Assembly: GCA_003339605.1 (NCBI GenBank)
Contig: QOVW01000061.1
Location: forward strand, 1-64,000
Direction of reading: 5' to 3'
Source of the DNA: Spirobacillus cienkowskii
Lineage (GTDB): Bacteria; Bdellovibrionota_B; Oligoflexia; Silvanigrellales; Silvanigrellaceae
DNA length: 64,000 nt
Shown: positions 35,550-44,365 of the stretch, one piece after another
Numbering within the stretch: position 1 is the stretch's first letter
Layout of the letters: every line of letters starts with the position of its first letter
Notes under the pieces: generated by a model
What the model saw: only the letters and a program-made list of their open reading frames with translations
Database searches by the model: none
What the model was told of the DNA's origin: nothing
Program-made: the position numbers and the translations under genes

Positions 35550-35729
35550 ATGATTAAAAAAAGTTTATTATTATTTATTGCTGCTTTCTCATGTTATCTT
35601 TGCGTCTCATGTACAAACGAACAGCCAAAACGCATCAACAAAAACCATCAAACTTGCAAAAGCTATATTGACAAAAAAAATGGAAAAAGCACTTGCAACC
35701 CAATTGGGTATGAAGACACTCCTTCATAA
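35550..35729 (+). CDS. Small predicted lipoprotein
   Basis: A 59-residue protein: basic-hydrophobic leader MIKKSLLLFIAAFSCYL, then CVSC-T as lipobox, leaving a mature peptide of about 37 residues rich in Lys, Asn and Thr with two further cysteines. It resembles the many small lipoproteins with no known role. ATG 35550 is chosen so that the basic residues lead; 35535 is an in-frame alternative. The ribosome site is weak. As it is short and unsupported by neighbours, expression is uncertain. Confidence 0.5.
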   Translation: MIKKSLLLFIAAFSCYLCVSCTNEQPKRINKNHQTCKSYIDKKNGKSTCNPIGYEDTPS

Positions 35730-35829
35730 AGATTTTAAGTGTATTTATAACAATAAATGACATAAGATTTTTAAATTGCATCGCTACAGATACAATTTCC
35801 ATTAAAATGATTTTAAAATAATTGACAAT

Positions 35830-35883
35830 TAATGATCCATTAATAATAATTTATTTCATAGATTTATTATTAATGGATCATTA
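35830..35883. promoter_or_regulatory. Perfect 20-bp inverted repeat overlapping a ribosome site
   Basis: TAATGATCCATTAATAATAA (35830-35849) and its exact complement (35864-35883) are separated by 14 bases and end three bases before the ATG of the hydrolase gene. The only Shine-Dalgarno-like bases, GGA at 35875-35877, lie in the right arm. As RNA this would hide the ribosome site; as DNA it could be an operator. Confidence 0.75.
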
Positions 35884-35886
35884 TTT

Positions 35887-36843
35887 ATGCTTAAAAATTA
35901 TTTAGAAAAATTTGATCTTATAGAAAAAAAATACCCAGGTAAAATTAAAGACAGTATTACATTTAATTTTAATAAACATAAAGGCCATCTTGTTTTTTCT
36001 TGTCTTATTCATGGCAATGAGGTGGGAGGATTGCCAGCATTTTTAAAAATCATTGCCCTACTTGAAAAAAAAGATTTGCAATTTCATGGTAAAGTGACTT
36101 TTATTATTGGCAACAAACCAGCAAGCTTAAAAAATAAAAGATTTGTAGAACGCGATCTCAACCGGTGTTTTCATAACTCACTAGAATTAAAAACGTGGGA
36201 ATCTTATCGCGCGCAAGAAATAAAAAGCGTCGTGAATGAGTGCGATGTTTTTTTTGATTTTCACCAAACAACTCGTCCCTGTAAAACCCCTTTTTATATT
36301 TTTGCTATGCATAAAAACAGTTATTTATGGGCAAGAGCTGTGGGCTTGAGTCATATTTTTGTAACAAGAAGTTCTACTAAAGCATTTTCTCCAGAAGGAA
36401 TGTGTTCTGACGAATATGTCAGAAACTTAAATAAAATAGGCATAACTCTTGAGCTTGGCGAACAAGGATTGCACAAAAACGCAGAAGATATTTGTTTTTT
36501 GGCAATGAAAAGATCGTTATATTTAATGGATGAAATATACCTTCGTAAAAAAAACTTGTCTTCTCTCGCCAAAAAAAATAACGACTTCAATTTTCTTAAA
36601 ATTTGTTATTCAGAAAAGTTTGATCATCCACAAAAACGACTTGAAGAAGGTTTTGTCAATTTACAAAAAATTTCAAAAAATATGCTTATGGGTTATTCCA
36701 TATCTGAAAAAGCATTTTTTGCCCCTTCTGATGGATATATTTTATTTCCTCAATATCCTAACAGAGACTCCTCACTCATTGCCACCGAGGAGTTAAGTCC
36801 TTATATTTATGTGTTGGCTTCGAAAATCAAAAAACTAACATAA
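35887..36843 (+). CDS. Succinylglutamate desuccinylase/aspartoacylase family hydrolase
   Basis: A 318-aa zinc hydrolase of the AstE/AspA branch of M14 peptidases, which removes acyl groups from amino acids. Zn ligands and catalytic residues are visible: LIHGNEVGGLPA (His, Glu), ERDLNRCF (Arg-Asp substrate site), FDFHQTTRPCKTPF (second His) and GITLELGEQG (catalytic Glu). The substrate (N-acetylaspartate, succinylglutamate or another) is unknown; no ast or arginine genes are nearby. A 20-bp inverted repeat sits directly before the start codon. Confidence 0.88.
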   Translation: MLKNYLEKFDLIEKKYPGKIKDSITFNFNKHKGHLVFSCLIHGNEVGGLPAFLKIIALLEKKDLQFHGKVTFIIGNKPASLKNKRFVERDLNRCFHNSLELKTWESYRAQEIKSVVNECDVFFDFHQTTRPCKTPFYIFAMHKNSYLWARAVGLSHIFVTRSSTKAFSPEGMCSDEYVRNLNKIGITLELGEQGLHKNAEDICFLAMKRSLYLMDEIYLRKKNLSSLAKKNNDFNFLKICYSEKFDHPQKRLEEGFVNLQKISKNMLMGYSISEKAFFAPSDGYILFPQYPNRDSSLIATEELSPYIYVLASKIKKLT

Positions 36844-36940
36844 ATTGTAAGCAAAGCGCCTTGCATTTTCATGTCTCATTATGCTTTACAGTTGAAGTTA
36901 ACCTGAACAGGGCATGTTTTCATTCCACCAAGAGGTGAAC

Positions 36941-38728
36941 ATGACACATTTTGCAAAAGTACAAGCAACTCGAGGCGCCTTTTTAAGAGCAGACCTTACG
37001 GTAATCTTTGTTGTTATCATTTTAGGATTTGGGTTTGCTAATTTTCTCAATACGGGAAGCTCTGCGTATCTTGAAAAATTTGAAATCGATACATCGCTTT
37101 CTTCTTTACCAAATTATGCTTCCCTTTCTCTTGTACGAAGTCTAATTGCGCTGATTTTAAGTTTTATATTTGCTATTATTTATGGAACAATTGCTGCTAA
37201 TAATAAATCACTAGAACGTTTTTTAATCCCTCTTTTAGACGTGCTCCAAAGTTTACCTGTGATCGCTTTTTTGCCAGGTTTTGTGCTGGCATTAATATCC
37301 GTATTTCACAGCAGTCGTTGGGGATTAGAACTATCATGTCTTTTAACAATTTTTACAGGACAAGTTTGGAATCTCGCTTTTGCTTACTACGAATCGCAAA
37401 AAACACTGCAACCAGAATTTAAAGACGTAGCTAAAATATATCGCTTATCAGCACTGCAAAAGTTCTTTTTTGTCGATCTGCCTAATGGTTATCGACCTCT
37501 CATTTATAATGGAATGATGTCCATGGCTGGCGGTTGGTTTTTTTTAACCACCTGTGAAGCATTTACGATTGGTCATAAAGATTTTCGCCTACCAGGTCTT
37601 GGAAGCTACTTGTCAGAAACATTTGCAACAGGAAATTATTTTAATTTTTGTGTCGCACTTGTTGTGTTATTGGTTGTGATTATTGGTTGCGATTTTTTAA
37701 TCTGGAAACCATTGATTGCCTGGGTGACACGCTTTCGTGATGGCGATGACACTCAAAGATCAGGCGAAGAAAGCTGGTTTTTAAACGTAATCAGACAAAC
37801 TCGAGTTCCAGATTTTATTTCTAATTTCTTTAAAAAAAGTATTTTATTTTTATTTCCTAAAGCAGACATTCAAATTTCTGGAGCAACACGTAAGTATTTA
37901 ATTGATAACATAGACAAATGGGGCACAATTATAAGTCCTAAAAATTGGTTTTCTGATGCCAATGTCGATAAAATAAAACGCTCCTACATGCTTTCACTTA
38001 TTGTCACATTCGCAATTGGTGGATTGGTGTTTTCACTGTTACCTAAGCTTCCCTCTTTTGGCCAATCCCTTGCAACAATCTCAAGCACAGATTGGTTTCA
38101 TTTGATTCAAGCTGTTTTTTTAACAGGTGCGAAAGTTTTTTCCGTAATTATTATTAGTAGCATTTGGACTATTCCTGTGGGCCTTTGGCTTGGACTAAAC
38201 CCCAAACTTGAACGATTTTTTCAACCAATAATTCAAAATTTCGCTGCTTTTCCAGCACCAGTATTGTTTCCTTTTTTAGCATTGGCACTCAGCCACAGCC
38301 ACCTGCCCTCTTTTCTAAACGCGACACTTTTAATGTGTGTCGGAAGCCAATGGTATATTTTATTTAATGTGATAAGTGGCGCTTCTCGTATTTCTGCTGA
38401 TTTAAAATTTGTCACCCAAATTTATAAATTTTCTCTCTGGCAGCGATTTCACAAACTCTATTTCCCAGCTATTTTGCCTTCTCTCGTAACAGGCTGGATC
38501 ACAGCTGCAGGTGGCGCCTGGAATGCAAGCATGGTTGCTGAAATTGTGAACTTTCCTGGTGGATCTTTATTTTCTTTTGGGATTGGAGCAGAGCTTGTTA
38601 ATGCTTCGACGGAAGGAAACTATCAAAAACTCATTGCTGCAATTATTTGTATTGTCGTGACACTCATTATTTTAAACAGAACACTTTGGCAAACCTTACA
38701 AATTTATGCTGAACGGGTTAAGGATTAA
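36941..38728 (+). CDS. ABC transporter permease, two fused NitT/TauT-type domains
   Basis: 595 aa with two BPD_transp_1 halves (about residues 20-270 and 340-590). Each has the EAA-type loop: YRLSALQKFFFVDLPNGYRP in the first and YKFSLWQRFHKLYFPAILPS in the second. They would form the whole membrane channel of a nitrate/sulfonate/taurine-type importer. ATG 36941 follows AGAGGTG. The ATPase gene starts four bases downstream. No substrate-binding protein is encoded in the window, so the substrate is unknown. Confidence 0.92.
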   Translation: MTHFAKVQATRGAFLRADLTVIFVVIILGFGFANFLNTGSSAYLEKFEIDTSLSSLPNYASLSLVRSLIALILSFIFAIIYGTIAANNKSLERFLIPLLDVLQSLPVIAFLPGFVLALISVFHSSRWGLELSCLLTIFTGQVWNLAFAYYESQKTLQPEFKDVAKIYRLSALQKFFFVDLPNGYRPLIYNGMMSMAGGWFFLTTCEAFTIGHKDFRLPGLGSYLSETFATGNYFNFCVALVVLLVVIIGCDFLIWKPLIAWVTRFRDGDDTQRSGEESWFLNVIRQTRVPDFISNFFKKSILFLFPKADIQISGATRKYLIDNIDKWGTIISPKNWFSDANVDKIKRSYMLSLIVTFAIGGLVFSLLPKLPSFGQSLATISSTDWFHLIQAVFLTGAKVFSVIIISSIWTIPVGLWLGLNPKLERFFQPIIQNFAAFPAPVLFPFLALALSHSHLPSFLNATLLMCVGSQWYILFNVISGASRISADLKFVTQIYKFSLWQRFHKLYFPAILPSLVTGWITAAGGAWNASMVAEIVNFPGGSLFSFGIGAELVNASTEGNYQKLIAAIICIVVTLIILNRTLWQTLQIYAERVKD

Positions 38729-38732
38729 TAAT

Positions 38733-40136
38733 ATGACAAAAAAGAAAATCATACTCTCAGTGCGATCTCTTTGCAAAGATTATAGACGACCCAGCGGCAA
38801 CATGTTTACTGTCTTAGAAGGAATCAATCTTGACATCTATGATGGCGAATTTTTAGCTCTGGTCGGTTTGTCAGGATCTGGCAAGTCAACCTTACTCCGT
38901 TGTATGGCAGGACTCCTCAACCCCGATCGCGGTACTGTGACTTACGCCTCTCCATCCCCTGAAAACATGCAACTCAGCGCATATGTGTTTCAAAATTTTG
39001 CGCTTTTTCCGTGGATGACAATTCGAGAAAATATTGCAGTCTCCATGCCAAAACTTTCTAAATTTGAACAAAACGACCGTATCGATAGAATGATACAGAT
39101 GGTTGGTTTAAAAGGTTTTGAAGATGCTTATCCTAGAGAATTGAGTGGTGGCATGCGGCAAAGAGTGAGTTTAGCAAGAGCAATGGTGTCTGACCCTATG
39201 ATTATGTTTATGGATGAGCCCTTTTCGGCACTTGATCCACTAACAAGTGAATCATTAAGAGCCGAACTTGTGCGTATTTGGTCGCAACAAGATAGAAAAA
39301 TACGATCCTGTGTGTTGGTCACCCACCGTTTTGAAGAAGCATTGCAACTCGCTGATCGCATCTTAATTTTATCGTCTAATCCAGGAACTATTTTTCGCTC
39401 AATAGAAATTCATCTTCCAAGACCTCGTATGCCAAACTCACATGCTTACAAAGAAATAGAAGAACAGCTCGAAAAAGCATTTGGTCAATTGCACCTTGAT
39501 AAAGTAACAGAAGATAGCGAATTTGACACGCAACAACCTGACAACCAACAAAATATTATTATCAAAACCCAAGATTTTAATCAAAAAAACAAATTTAATA
39601 CTCCAAAAAATGTTTCTGAAAATCGTAACAATAAACAAAATTCATTGCCGAAATCCCGACGCGTAAAACCCCTGATTAATACAAACCTAACCCTTGTCGA
39701 AGGATTAATCAGTAGGTTGAGTACTGAGGTTGAAACAACAGACCTTTATGATTTGTGTGAAGACATGGGGCAAAGTGTCGACCAAGTGTTGCCCGCGGTT
39801 GCCGCAGCAGAAACTCTGGGGTTTATCACAACCCCAGGAATTGTTGTGGTGCTCACAGAAGAAGGACGACTGTTTGCCTTAGAGCATGATGCAGAAGTTC
39901 GCGGCAACATTATGCGTAACGCTATTTTAAAATTACCTGTTGTTTATTCTATTTATGATCTGGTGCAAAAGGCAGGAAAAGATGGTTTAGAAGCTGAAAT
40001 CGCGATTGAACAAATTGTCATGATGCTGCCATTTGAAGATCATGATGTCCAATTTCAAACTCTTTTAAAATGGTGCCGCTATGCAAATTTAATTGTTTAT
40101 GATTCTGATGAAGAAAAATTGTTTATACCCGATTAA
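38733..40136 (+). CDS. ABC transporter ATP-binding protein with C-terminal AAA-associated domain
   Basis: Residues 1-240 are a standard nucleotide-binding domain: Walker A GLSGSGKSTLL, signature LSGGMRQRVSLARAM and Walker B IMFMDEPFSALD. A 75-residue polar Asn/Gln/Lys linker follows, then about 140 residues similar to the AAA-associated C-terminal domain found on some NitT/TauT-type ATPases (LVEGLISRLSTEVETTDLYD, VVLTEEGRLFALEHDAEVR). This second part probably regulates or couples the transporter. ATG 38733 has AAGG eight bases before it, four bases after the permease stop. Confidence 0.92.
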   Translation: MTKKKIILSVRSLCKDYRRPSGNMFTVLEGINLDIYDGEFLALVGLSGSGKSTLLRCMAGLLNPDRGTVTYASPSPENMQLSAYVFQNFALFPWMTIRENIAVSMPKLSKFEQNDRIDRMIQMVGLKGFEDAYPRELSGGMRQRVSLARAMVSDPMIMFMDEPFSALDPLTSESLRAELVRIWSQQDRKIRSCVLVTHRFEEALQLADRILILSSNPGTIFRSIEIHLPRPRMPNSHAYKEIEEQLEKAFGQLHLDKVTEDSEFDTQQPDNQQNIIIKTQDFNQKNKFNTPKNVSENRNNKQNSLPKSRRVKPLINTNLTLVEGLISRLSTEVETTDLYDLCEDMGQSVDQVLPAVAAAETLGFITTPGIVVVLTEEGRLFALEHDAEVRGNIMRNAILKLPVVYSIYDLVQKAGKDGLEAEIAIEQIVMMLPFEDHDVQFQTLLKWCRYANLIVYDSDEEKLFIPD

Positions 40137-40231
40137 ATTTGTTAGTTTAAAGAACTGATACCCAGGGAAATGGCTGATTGCAAGGTGCAAAGACATTCCT
40201 GTTAACTTTCCTAAAAGGATTTACGAAAATT

Positions 40232-43075
40232 ATGAGCGATAATTTTACTTCTATTTTTCAAAACAACTCTGGTTATGTTGAAGAAATGTTTGCGCGCTAT
40301 TGCTCCGACCCAAACTCAGTAGGCATAGAATGGCGTTCTTACTTTGAAGGATTTCATGAAGGCTTTAGCACAGCATCGACCCTTGCTAAAGACAACGCTC
40401 ATTATTATACGCTGCTTCAAAAAATGAGTGAAAATACCAAACAAGATTCGACTCACACAGGACAAAGTCAATTATTAGATTTTGATCTCAAAGTGATTGC
40501 TTACATTCAAGCATGGAAAAATCATGGACATCTCAATGCCAAAACAAATCCTCTCAATATTCCTATCGTTCCTGCAGTCACTCTTTTACCAGAAACATAT
40601 GGAATTCAAAAAGAAGATTATTCTAAAAAAACAACCGCAGGATCCATGTTAGGCTTAGGGACCTTAACCTTTAATGAGCTTGCAAAAGCATTGGACTCCC
40701 GGTTTGCGGGACCTGTTGGTGCTGAAATTGAGCACATTGAAAATCCTGAGGAAAGAAAATGGTTGCACGAAGAGTTTGCAAAAATTTACACAAGCATTCC
40801 AAAAGAAGCGCAAAAACAAATTTATCAAGAACTCGCTAAAGCAGACGCTCTCGAAAAAACAATCGCAACCAAATACATTGGCAAGAAAAGATTTAGTATT
40901 GAAGGTGCAGATGCCCAATTTCCTGCTGTAGAAAGCTATATGGATGCCTGTGCAGATTTAGAAGTTAAAGAATGCACTGTTGCCATTGCGCACCGCGGGC
41001 GACTTAATTTTTTGGTCAATGTTGTTGGCAAACCTCTAGAAAATTTGCTTGCAGAATTTGAAGGCTACCCACATGAAGGTCTACAGGGAGACTGTGACGT
41101 TAAATATCACTACGGCTTTGAATCAGAAAGACTCACACGCAATGGTAAAAAAATGCGGGTTTCTATGCCTTTTAATCCAAGCCACTTAGAATATGTTGGT
41201 TCTGTTGCAATGGGAGATACCCGCGCACGCCAAAATGTTTATTACAATGGTGACACTTCTCGTGTTGCCTCAATTGTTTTACATGGAGATGCGGCATTTT
41301 CTGGACAAGGAGTTGTTTTTGAAAATGTGCAAATGATGACTTTAAATGGATATTCTATTGGCGGCACACTTCATATTGTTGCCAATAATCAGGTTGGATT
41401 TACAACCGATTATAAAGACTCTCGCTCAGCGACTTACTGTACCGATATTGCAAAAGTAACAGGTTCGCCTGTTTTTCATATTAACGCAGATCATCTCGAT
41501 GCATTGCATAATTTAATGGTGATGGCTGCTCGTTACCGTAATAAATATAAAAAAGATTTTTATATTGACCTTGTATGTTTTAGAAGACATGGACATAATG
41601 AAACAGATGAACCATCTTTTACACAACCTTTATTGTACAAAGTAATTAAAGATAAATTACCTCCTTATGAAGAATATGCAAAATATTTAGTAAACAAAAA
41701 TAATTTTAGTGAAGATGAACTAAAATCTATTTATAACAATTACCGTTCAGAAATGAATTCTATCTACGATAAAGTTAAAAATGATCATTTAAAAATACAG
41801 CAATTTACTCCACTTCGTGATGCAGGAGAACTAAAACTCGTTCAAGAAAAAGAAATGTTAAAAACGTTTAATACACAACTTTCTGAATCTCATTTAAAAG
41901 AATTGGCATTAAAAATTTGTCAGCTGCCCGAAGGTTTTACGCCCAATCCAAAGCTTGCTCGTATTATTGTTGCCGATCGCAAGGAAATGGCTGAGGGTCA
42001 TAAAAAATTAGATTGGGGTATGGCAGAACTATTGGCGTATGCAACACTTCTCAATCAAGGGTACCAAGTGCGTTTAGCCGGAGAAGACGCGCAACGCGGG
42101 ACATTTTCGCATCGCCATGTCACGTTAATTGATTATGAAACTGGGGCTCCTTACACATCAATCTCTAACTGTGCTGCAGAAAATGCAAAAGTAGAAGTTA
42201 TCAATACTCTTCTTTCTGAAGAAGCGGCAATGGGGTATGAATATGGCTATGCCGTGCGCCTCACTAAAGGAATTGTTCTTTGGGAAGGACAATTTGGTGA
42301 CTTTGCCAATGGTGCACAAGTGATTATTGACCAATTTATCGCAGCGGGCGAAACAAAATGGGCGCAAACTCAAGGCTTGGTACTTTTATTGCCACACGGC
42401 ATGGAAGGACAAGGCGCAGAACATTCGAGTGCACGTTTAGAACGTTTTTTACAACTTTGTGCAAATGGCAATATGCAGGTTTGCTATTTTACCAATGCAG
42501 CACAAATTTACCATGCGTTAAGACGTCAGGTTTTACGTAACTTTAGAAAACCTTTAATAATTATGACGCCAAAAAGTTTTTTAAGAAGTCCACGCGCCGC
42601 AACCACATTAAAGGATCTCGCGTCAGGACAATTAGAAGAAATTATCGATGATTCAAGACATACAAAAACAAATTCTGTTGAACGTTTATTATTATGTACC
42701 GGAAAAATATCGCTAGATTTATTTGATGCTCTTGAAAAAGAAGACTATAAACAAAAAGCAAATAGCACAGCAGTTGTCCGTCTTGAACAGCTTTATCCAT
42801 TTCATGCAGAAAAAGCAGAAAGCATACTCAGTCGTTATAAAAACTTAAAAACAATTGCCTGGGTTCAAGAAGAACCTGCAAACATGGGAGCTTGGGGCTT
42901 TGTTAAAGACGAACTCGAAAAAGTGATCAAAAAATCAAAACTGAATCTCGAACTGCAATATTTTGGACGCACTCGCAGAGCAACACCCGCCGTTGGTCTT
43001 GAAAAACAACACTTTGTTGAACAAGAAAAATTAATCAAAGCGGCGCTAGAATCAACAACAAGTACAAGTATCTAA
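40232..43075 (+). CDS. sucA: 2-oxoglutarate dehydrogenase E1 component
   Basis: Thiamine-diphosphate enzyme that decarboxylates 2-oxoglutarate in the TCA cycle. About 947 aa. Recognisable are the N-terminal SGYVEEMFARYCSDPNSVG E2-contact region, HRGRLNFLVNVVGKP, HGDAAFSGQGVVFEN with NNQVGFTTD for thiamine binding, LAGEDAQRGTFSHRH and the C-terminal GRTRRATPAVG. ATG 40232 (MSDNFTSIF) matches the family; AAAGGA lies 13 bases upstream, which is far. sucB and lpd, usual partners, are not downstream; the RND pump genes begin instead. Confidence 0.97.
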   Translation: MSDNFTSIFQNNSGYVEEMFARYCSDPNSVGIEWRSYFEGFHEGFSTASTLAKDNAHYYTLLQKMSENTKQDSTHTGQSQLLDFDLKVIAYIQAWKNHGHLNAKTNPLNIPIVPAVTLLPETYGIQKEDYSKKTTAGSMLGLGTLTFNELAKALDSRFAGPVGAEIEHIENPEERKWLHEEFAKIYTSIPKEAQKQIYQELAKADALEKTIATKYIGKKRFSIEGADAQFPAVESYMDACADLEVKECTVAIAHRGRLNFLVNVVGKPLENLLAEFEGYPHEGLQGDCDVKYHYGFESERLTRNGKKMRVSMPFNPSHLEYVGSVAMGDTRARQNVYYNGDTSRVASIVLHGDAAFSGQGVVFENVQMMTLNGYSIGGTLHIVANNQVGFTTDYKDSRSATYCTDIAKVTGSPVFHINADHLDALHNLMVMAARYRNKYKKDFYIDLVCFRRHGHNETDEPSFTQPLLYKVIKDKLPPYEEYAKYLVNKNNFSEDELKSIYNNYRSEMNSIYDKVKNDHLKIQQFTPLRDAGELKLVQEKEMLKTFNTQLSESHLKELALKICQLPEGFTPNPKLARIIVADRKEMAEGHKKLDWGMAELLAYATLLNQGYQVRLAGEDAQRGTFSHRHVTLIDYETGAPYTSISNCAAENAKVEVINTLLSEEAAMGYEYGYAVRLTKGIVLWEGQFGDFANGAQVIIDQFIAAGETKWAQTQGLVLLLPHGMEGQGAEHSSARLERFLQLCANGNMQVCYFTNAAQIYHALRRQVLRNFRKPLIIMTPKSFLRSPRAATTLKDLASGQLEEIIDDSRHTKTNSVERLLLCTGKISLDLFDALEKEDYKQKANSTAVVRLEQLYPFHAEKAESILSRYKNLKTIAWVQEEPANMGAWGFVKDELEKVIKKSKLNLELQYFGRTRRATPAVGLEKQHFVEQEKLIKAALESTTSTSI

Positions 43076-43093
43076 AAGATTGTCTCCAAAAAT

Positions 43094-43135
43094 TGTTGTT
43101 TTAATATTTTGACTTGTGCTTTAATTAAAACAACA
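43094..43135. promoter_or_regulatory. 12-bp inverted repeat between sucA and the RND genes
   Basis: TGTTGTTTTAAT (43094-43105) and ATTAAAACAACA (43124-43135) are perfect arms around an 18-base loop containing TTGACT. No T-tract follows, so it is a poor terminator; an operator ahead of the efflux genes is possible. The start of the adaptor is 96 bases downstream. Confidence 0.4.
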
Positions 43136-43230
43136 TTAAACTCTTTAAAGTTTATTTAATTTTCTTATTTAAATTGATAAAATGGAAATTTTAGTATCTC
43201 ATTACAAGGCTCCATAATAAGAGGAACAGC

Positions 43231-44340
43231 ATGTCTGATAGTTCAAAAAAAATTAAAGTTGCACTGACAATTTTTTATATTATTTTAGCTCTTGTTTTTA
43301 TTGGTTACGTTGCAAAAAGAATTTTTATTTCTCACATTTTATCAAATTTAACGCCACCTTCTCAAGTGGTTTCTGCAGCAGAAGCAAAATTTGAAAATTG
43401 GCAGCCTTATCTTTATTCTGTAGGTACATTAAGTGCAATTAATGGTGTTGACATCAGCGCCGAAACTGCGGGTCATGTTAGGGCAATCTATTTTAATTCT
43501 GGTAAATTTGTAAAGCAAGGCGAGCCACTTATTCAACTTGATGATTCGAGTGAACAAGCACAATTAAAAGATATTTCTGCGCAATTACACCTTGCACAAG
43601 TTAACGACAAACGCATTAAACAACTGTACCAACAAGGTGCTGCATCCCAGTCAAATGTTGATGATTCTAATACTAAAGTAAAACAATTATTAGCAAACTA
43701 CGAAAATGCACGTTCTTTAATTGCCAAAAAACTCATTAGAGCGCCTTTTAGTGGCAAAATTGGCATAAAACAAGTAAATATTGGTCAATATATTGCGGCG
43801 GGCTTTGCCTGCGCAAGTTTGCAAACAGCAAATGCACTTTATGCACAATTTACATTACCACAGCAAGATGCAACCAAAATTAAAGTTAATCAGGAAGCAA
43901 TTTTAACTGTTGATGCCTACCCGGGTCAAATTTTTACAGGAAAAATTACTGCTATTGATTCTAAAATTGATGTCGCAACACGAACCATTCAAGCCCAAGC
44001 AACAATTGAAAATCTTGAAAATAAATTGCTTCCAGGTATGTTTGTGTCAATTAAAGTGTTACTTCCTATTATTCCAAACTCAATTGTACTTCCAGAAACA
44101 GCTATCACTTATTCGCTTTACGGAGATTCAGCATTTAAAGTAACGTTAGATAAAGAAAAAACAAAAGATGGTGAATTGCAAGGAACTGTTAAAAGAGTTT
44201 TTGTCAAAAGTGGCGAAAAAAGAGATAATAAAGTTGTTATATTAGAAGGAATAAATGTTAGTGATTTGGTTGTAAGCAGTGGCCAACTGAAACTGTTTGA
44301 TGGCTCAAAAATAATTATCAATAATTCTGTAAATCTTTAA
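43231..44340 (+). CDS. RND efflux pump periplasmic adaptor (membrane fusion protein)
   Basis: The 369-aa protein has one N-terminal membrane anchor (about residues 8-28, VALTIFYIILALVFIGYV), then a lipoyl half (GVDISAETAGHVRAIYFNSG), a short coiled-coil hairpin (AQLHLAQVNDKRIKQLYQQG) and a beta-barrel domain (KIGIKQVNIGQYIAAG, QAQATIENLENKLLPGM). It bridges the inner-membrane pump to an outer-membrane channel. AGAGGA precedes the ATG. The pump gene starts 25 bases after the stop. No TolC-type channel is encoded here. Confidence 0.93.
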   Translation: MSDSSKKIKVALTIFYIILALVFIGYVAKRIFISHILSNLTPPSQVVSAAEAKFENWQPYLYSVGTLSAINGVDISAETAGHVRAIYFNSGKFVKQGEPLIQLDDSSEQAQLKDISAQLHLAQVNDKRIKQLYQQGAASQSNVDDSNTKVKQLLANYENARSLIAKKLIRAPFSGKIGIKQVNIGQYIAAGFACASLQTANALYAQFTLPQQDATKIKVNQEAILTVDAYPGQIFTGKITAIDSKIDVATRTIQAQATIENLENKLLPGMFVSIKVLLPIIPNSIVLPETAITYSLYGDSAFKVTLDKEKTKDGELQGTVKRVFVKSGEKRDNKVVILEGINVSDLVVSSGQLKLFDGSKIIINNSVNL

Positions 44341-44365
44341 ATAGCAAGCACTCCAGAGGGCATAA

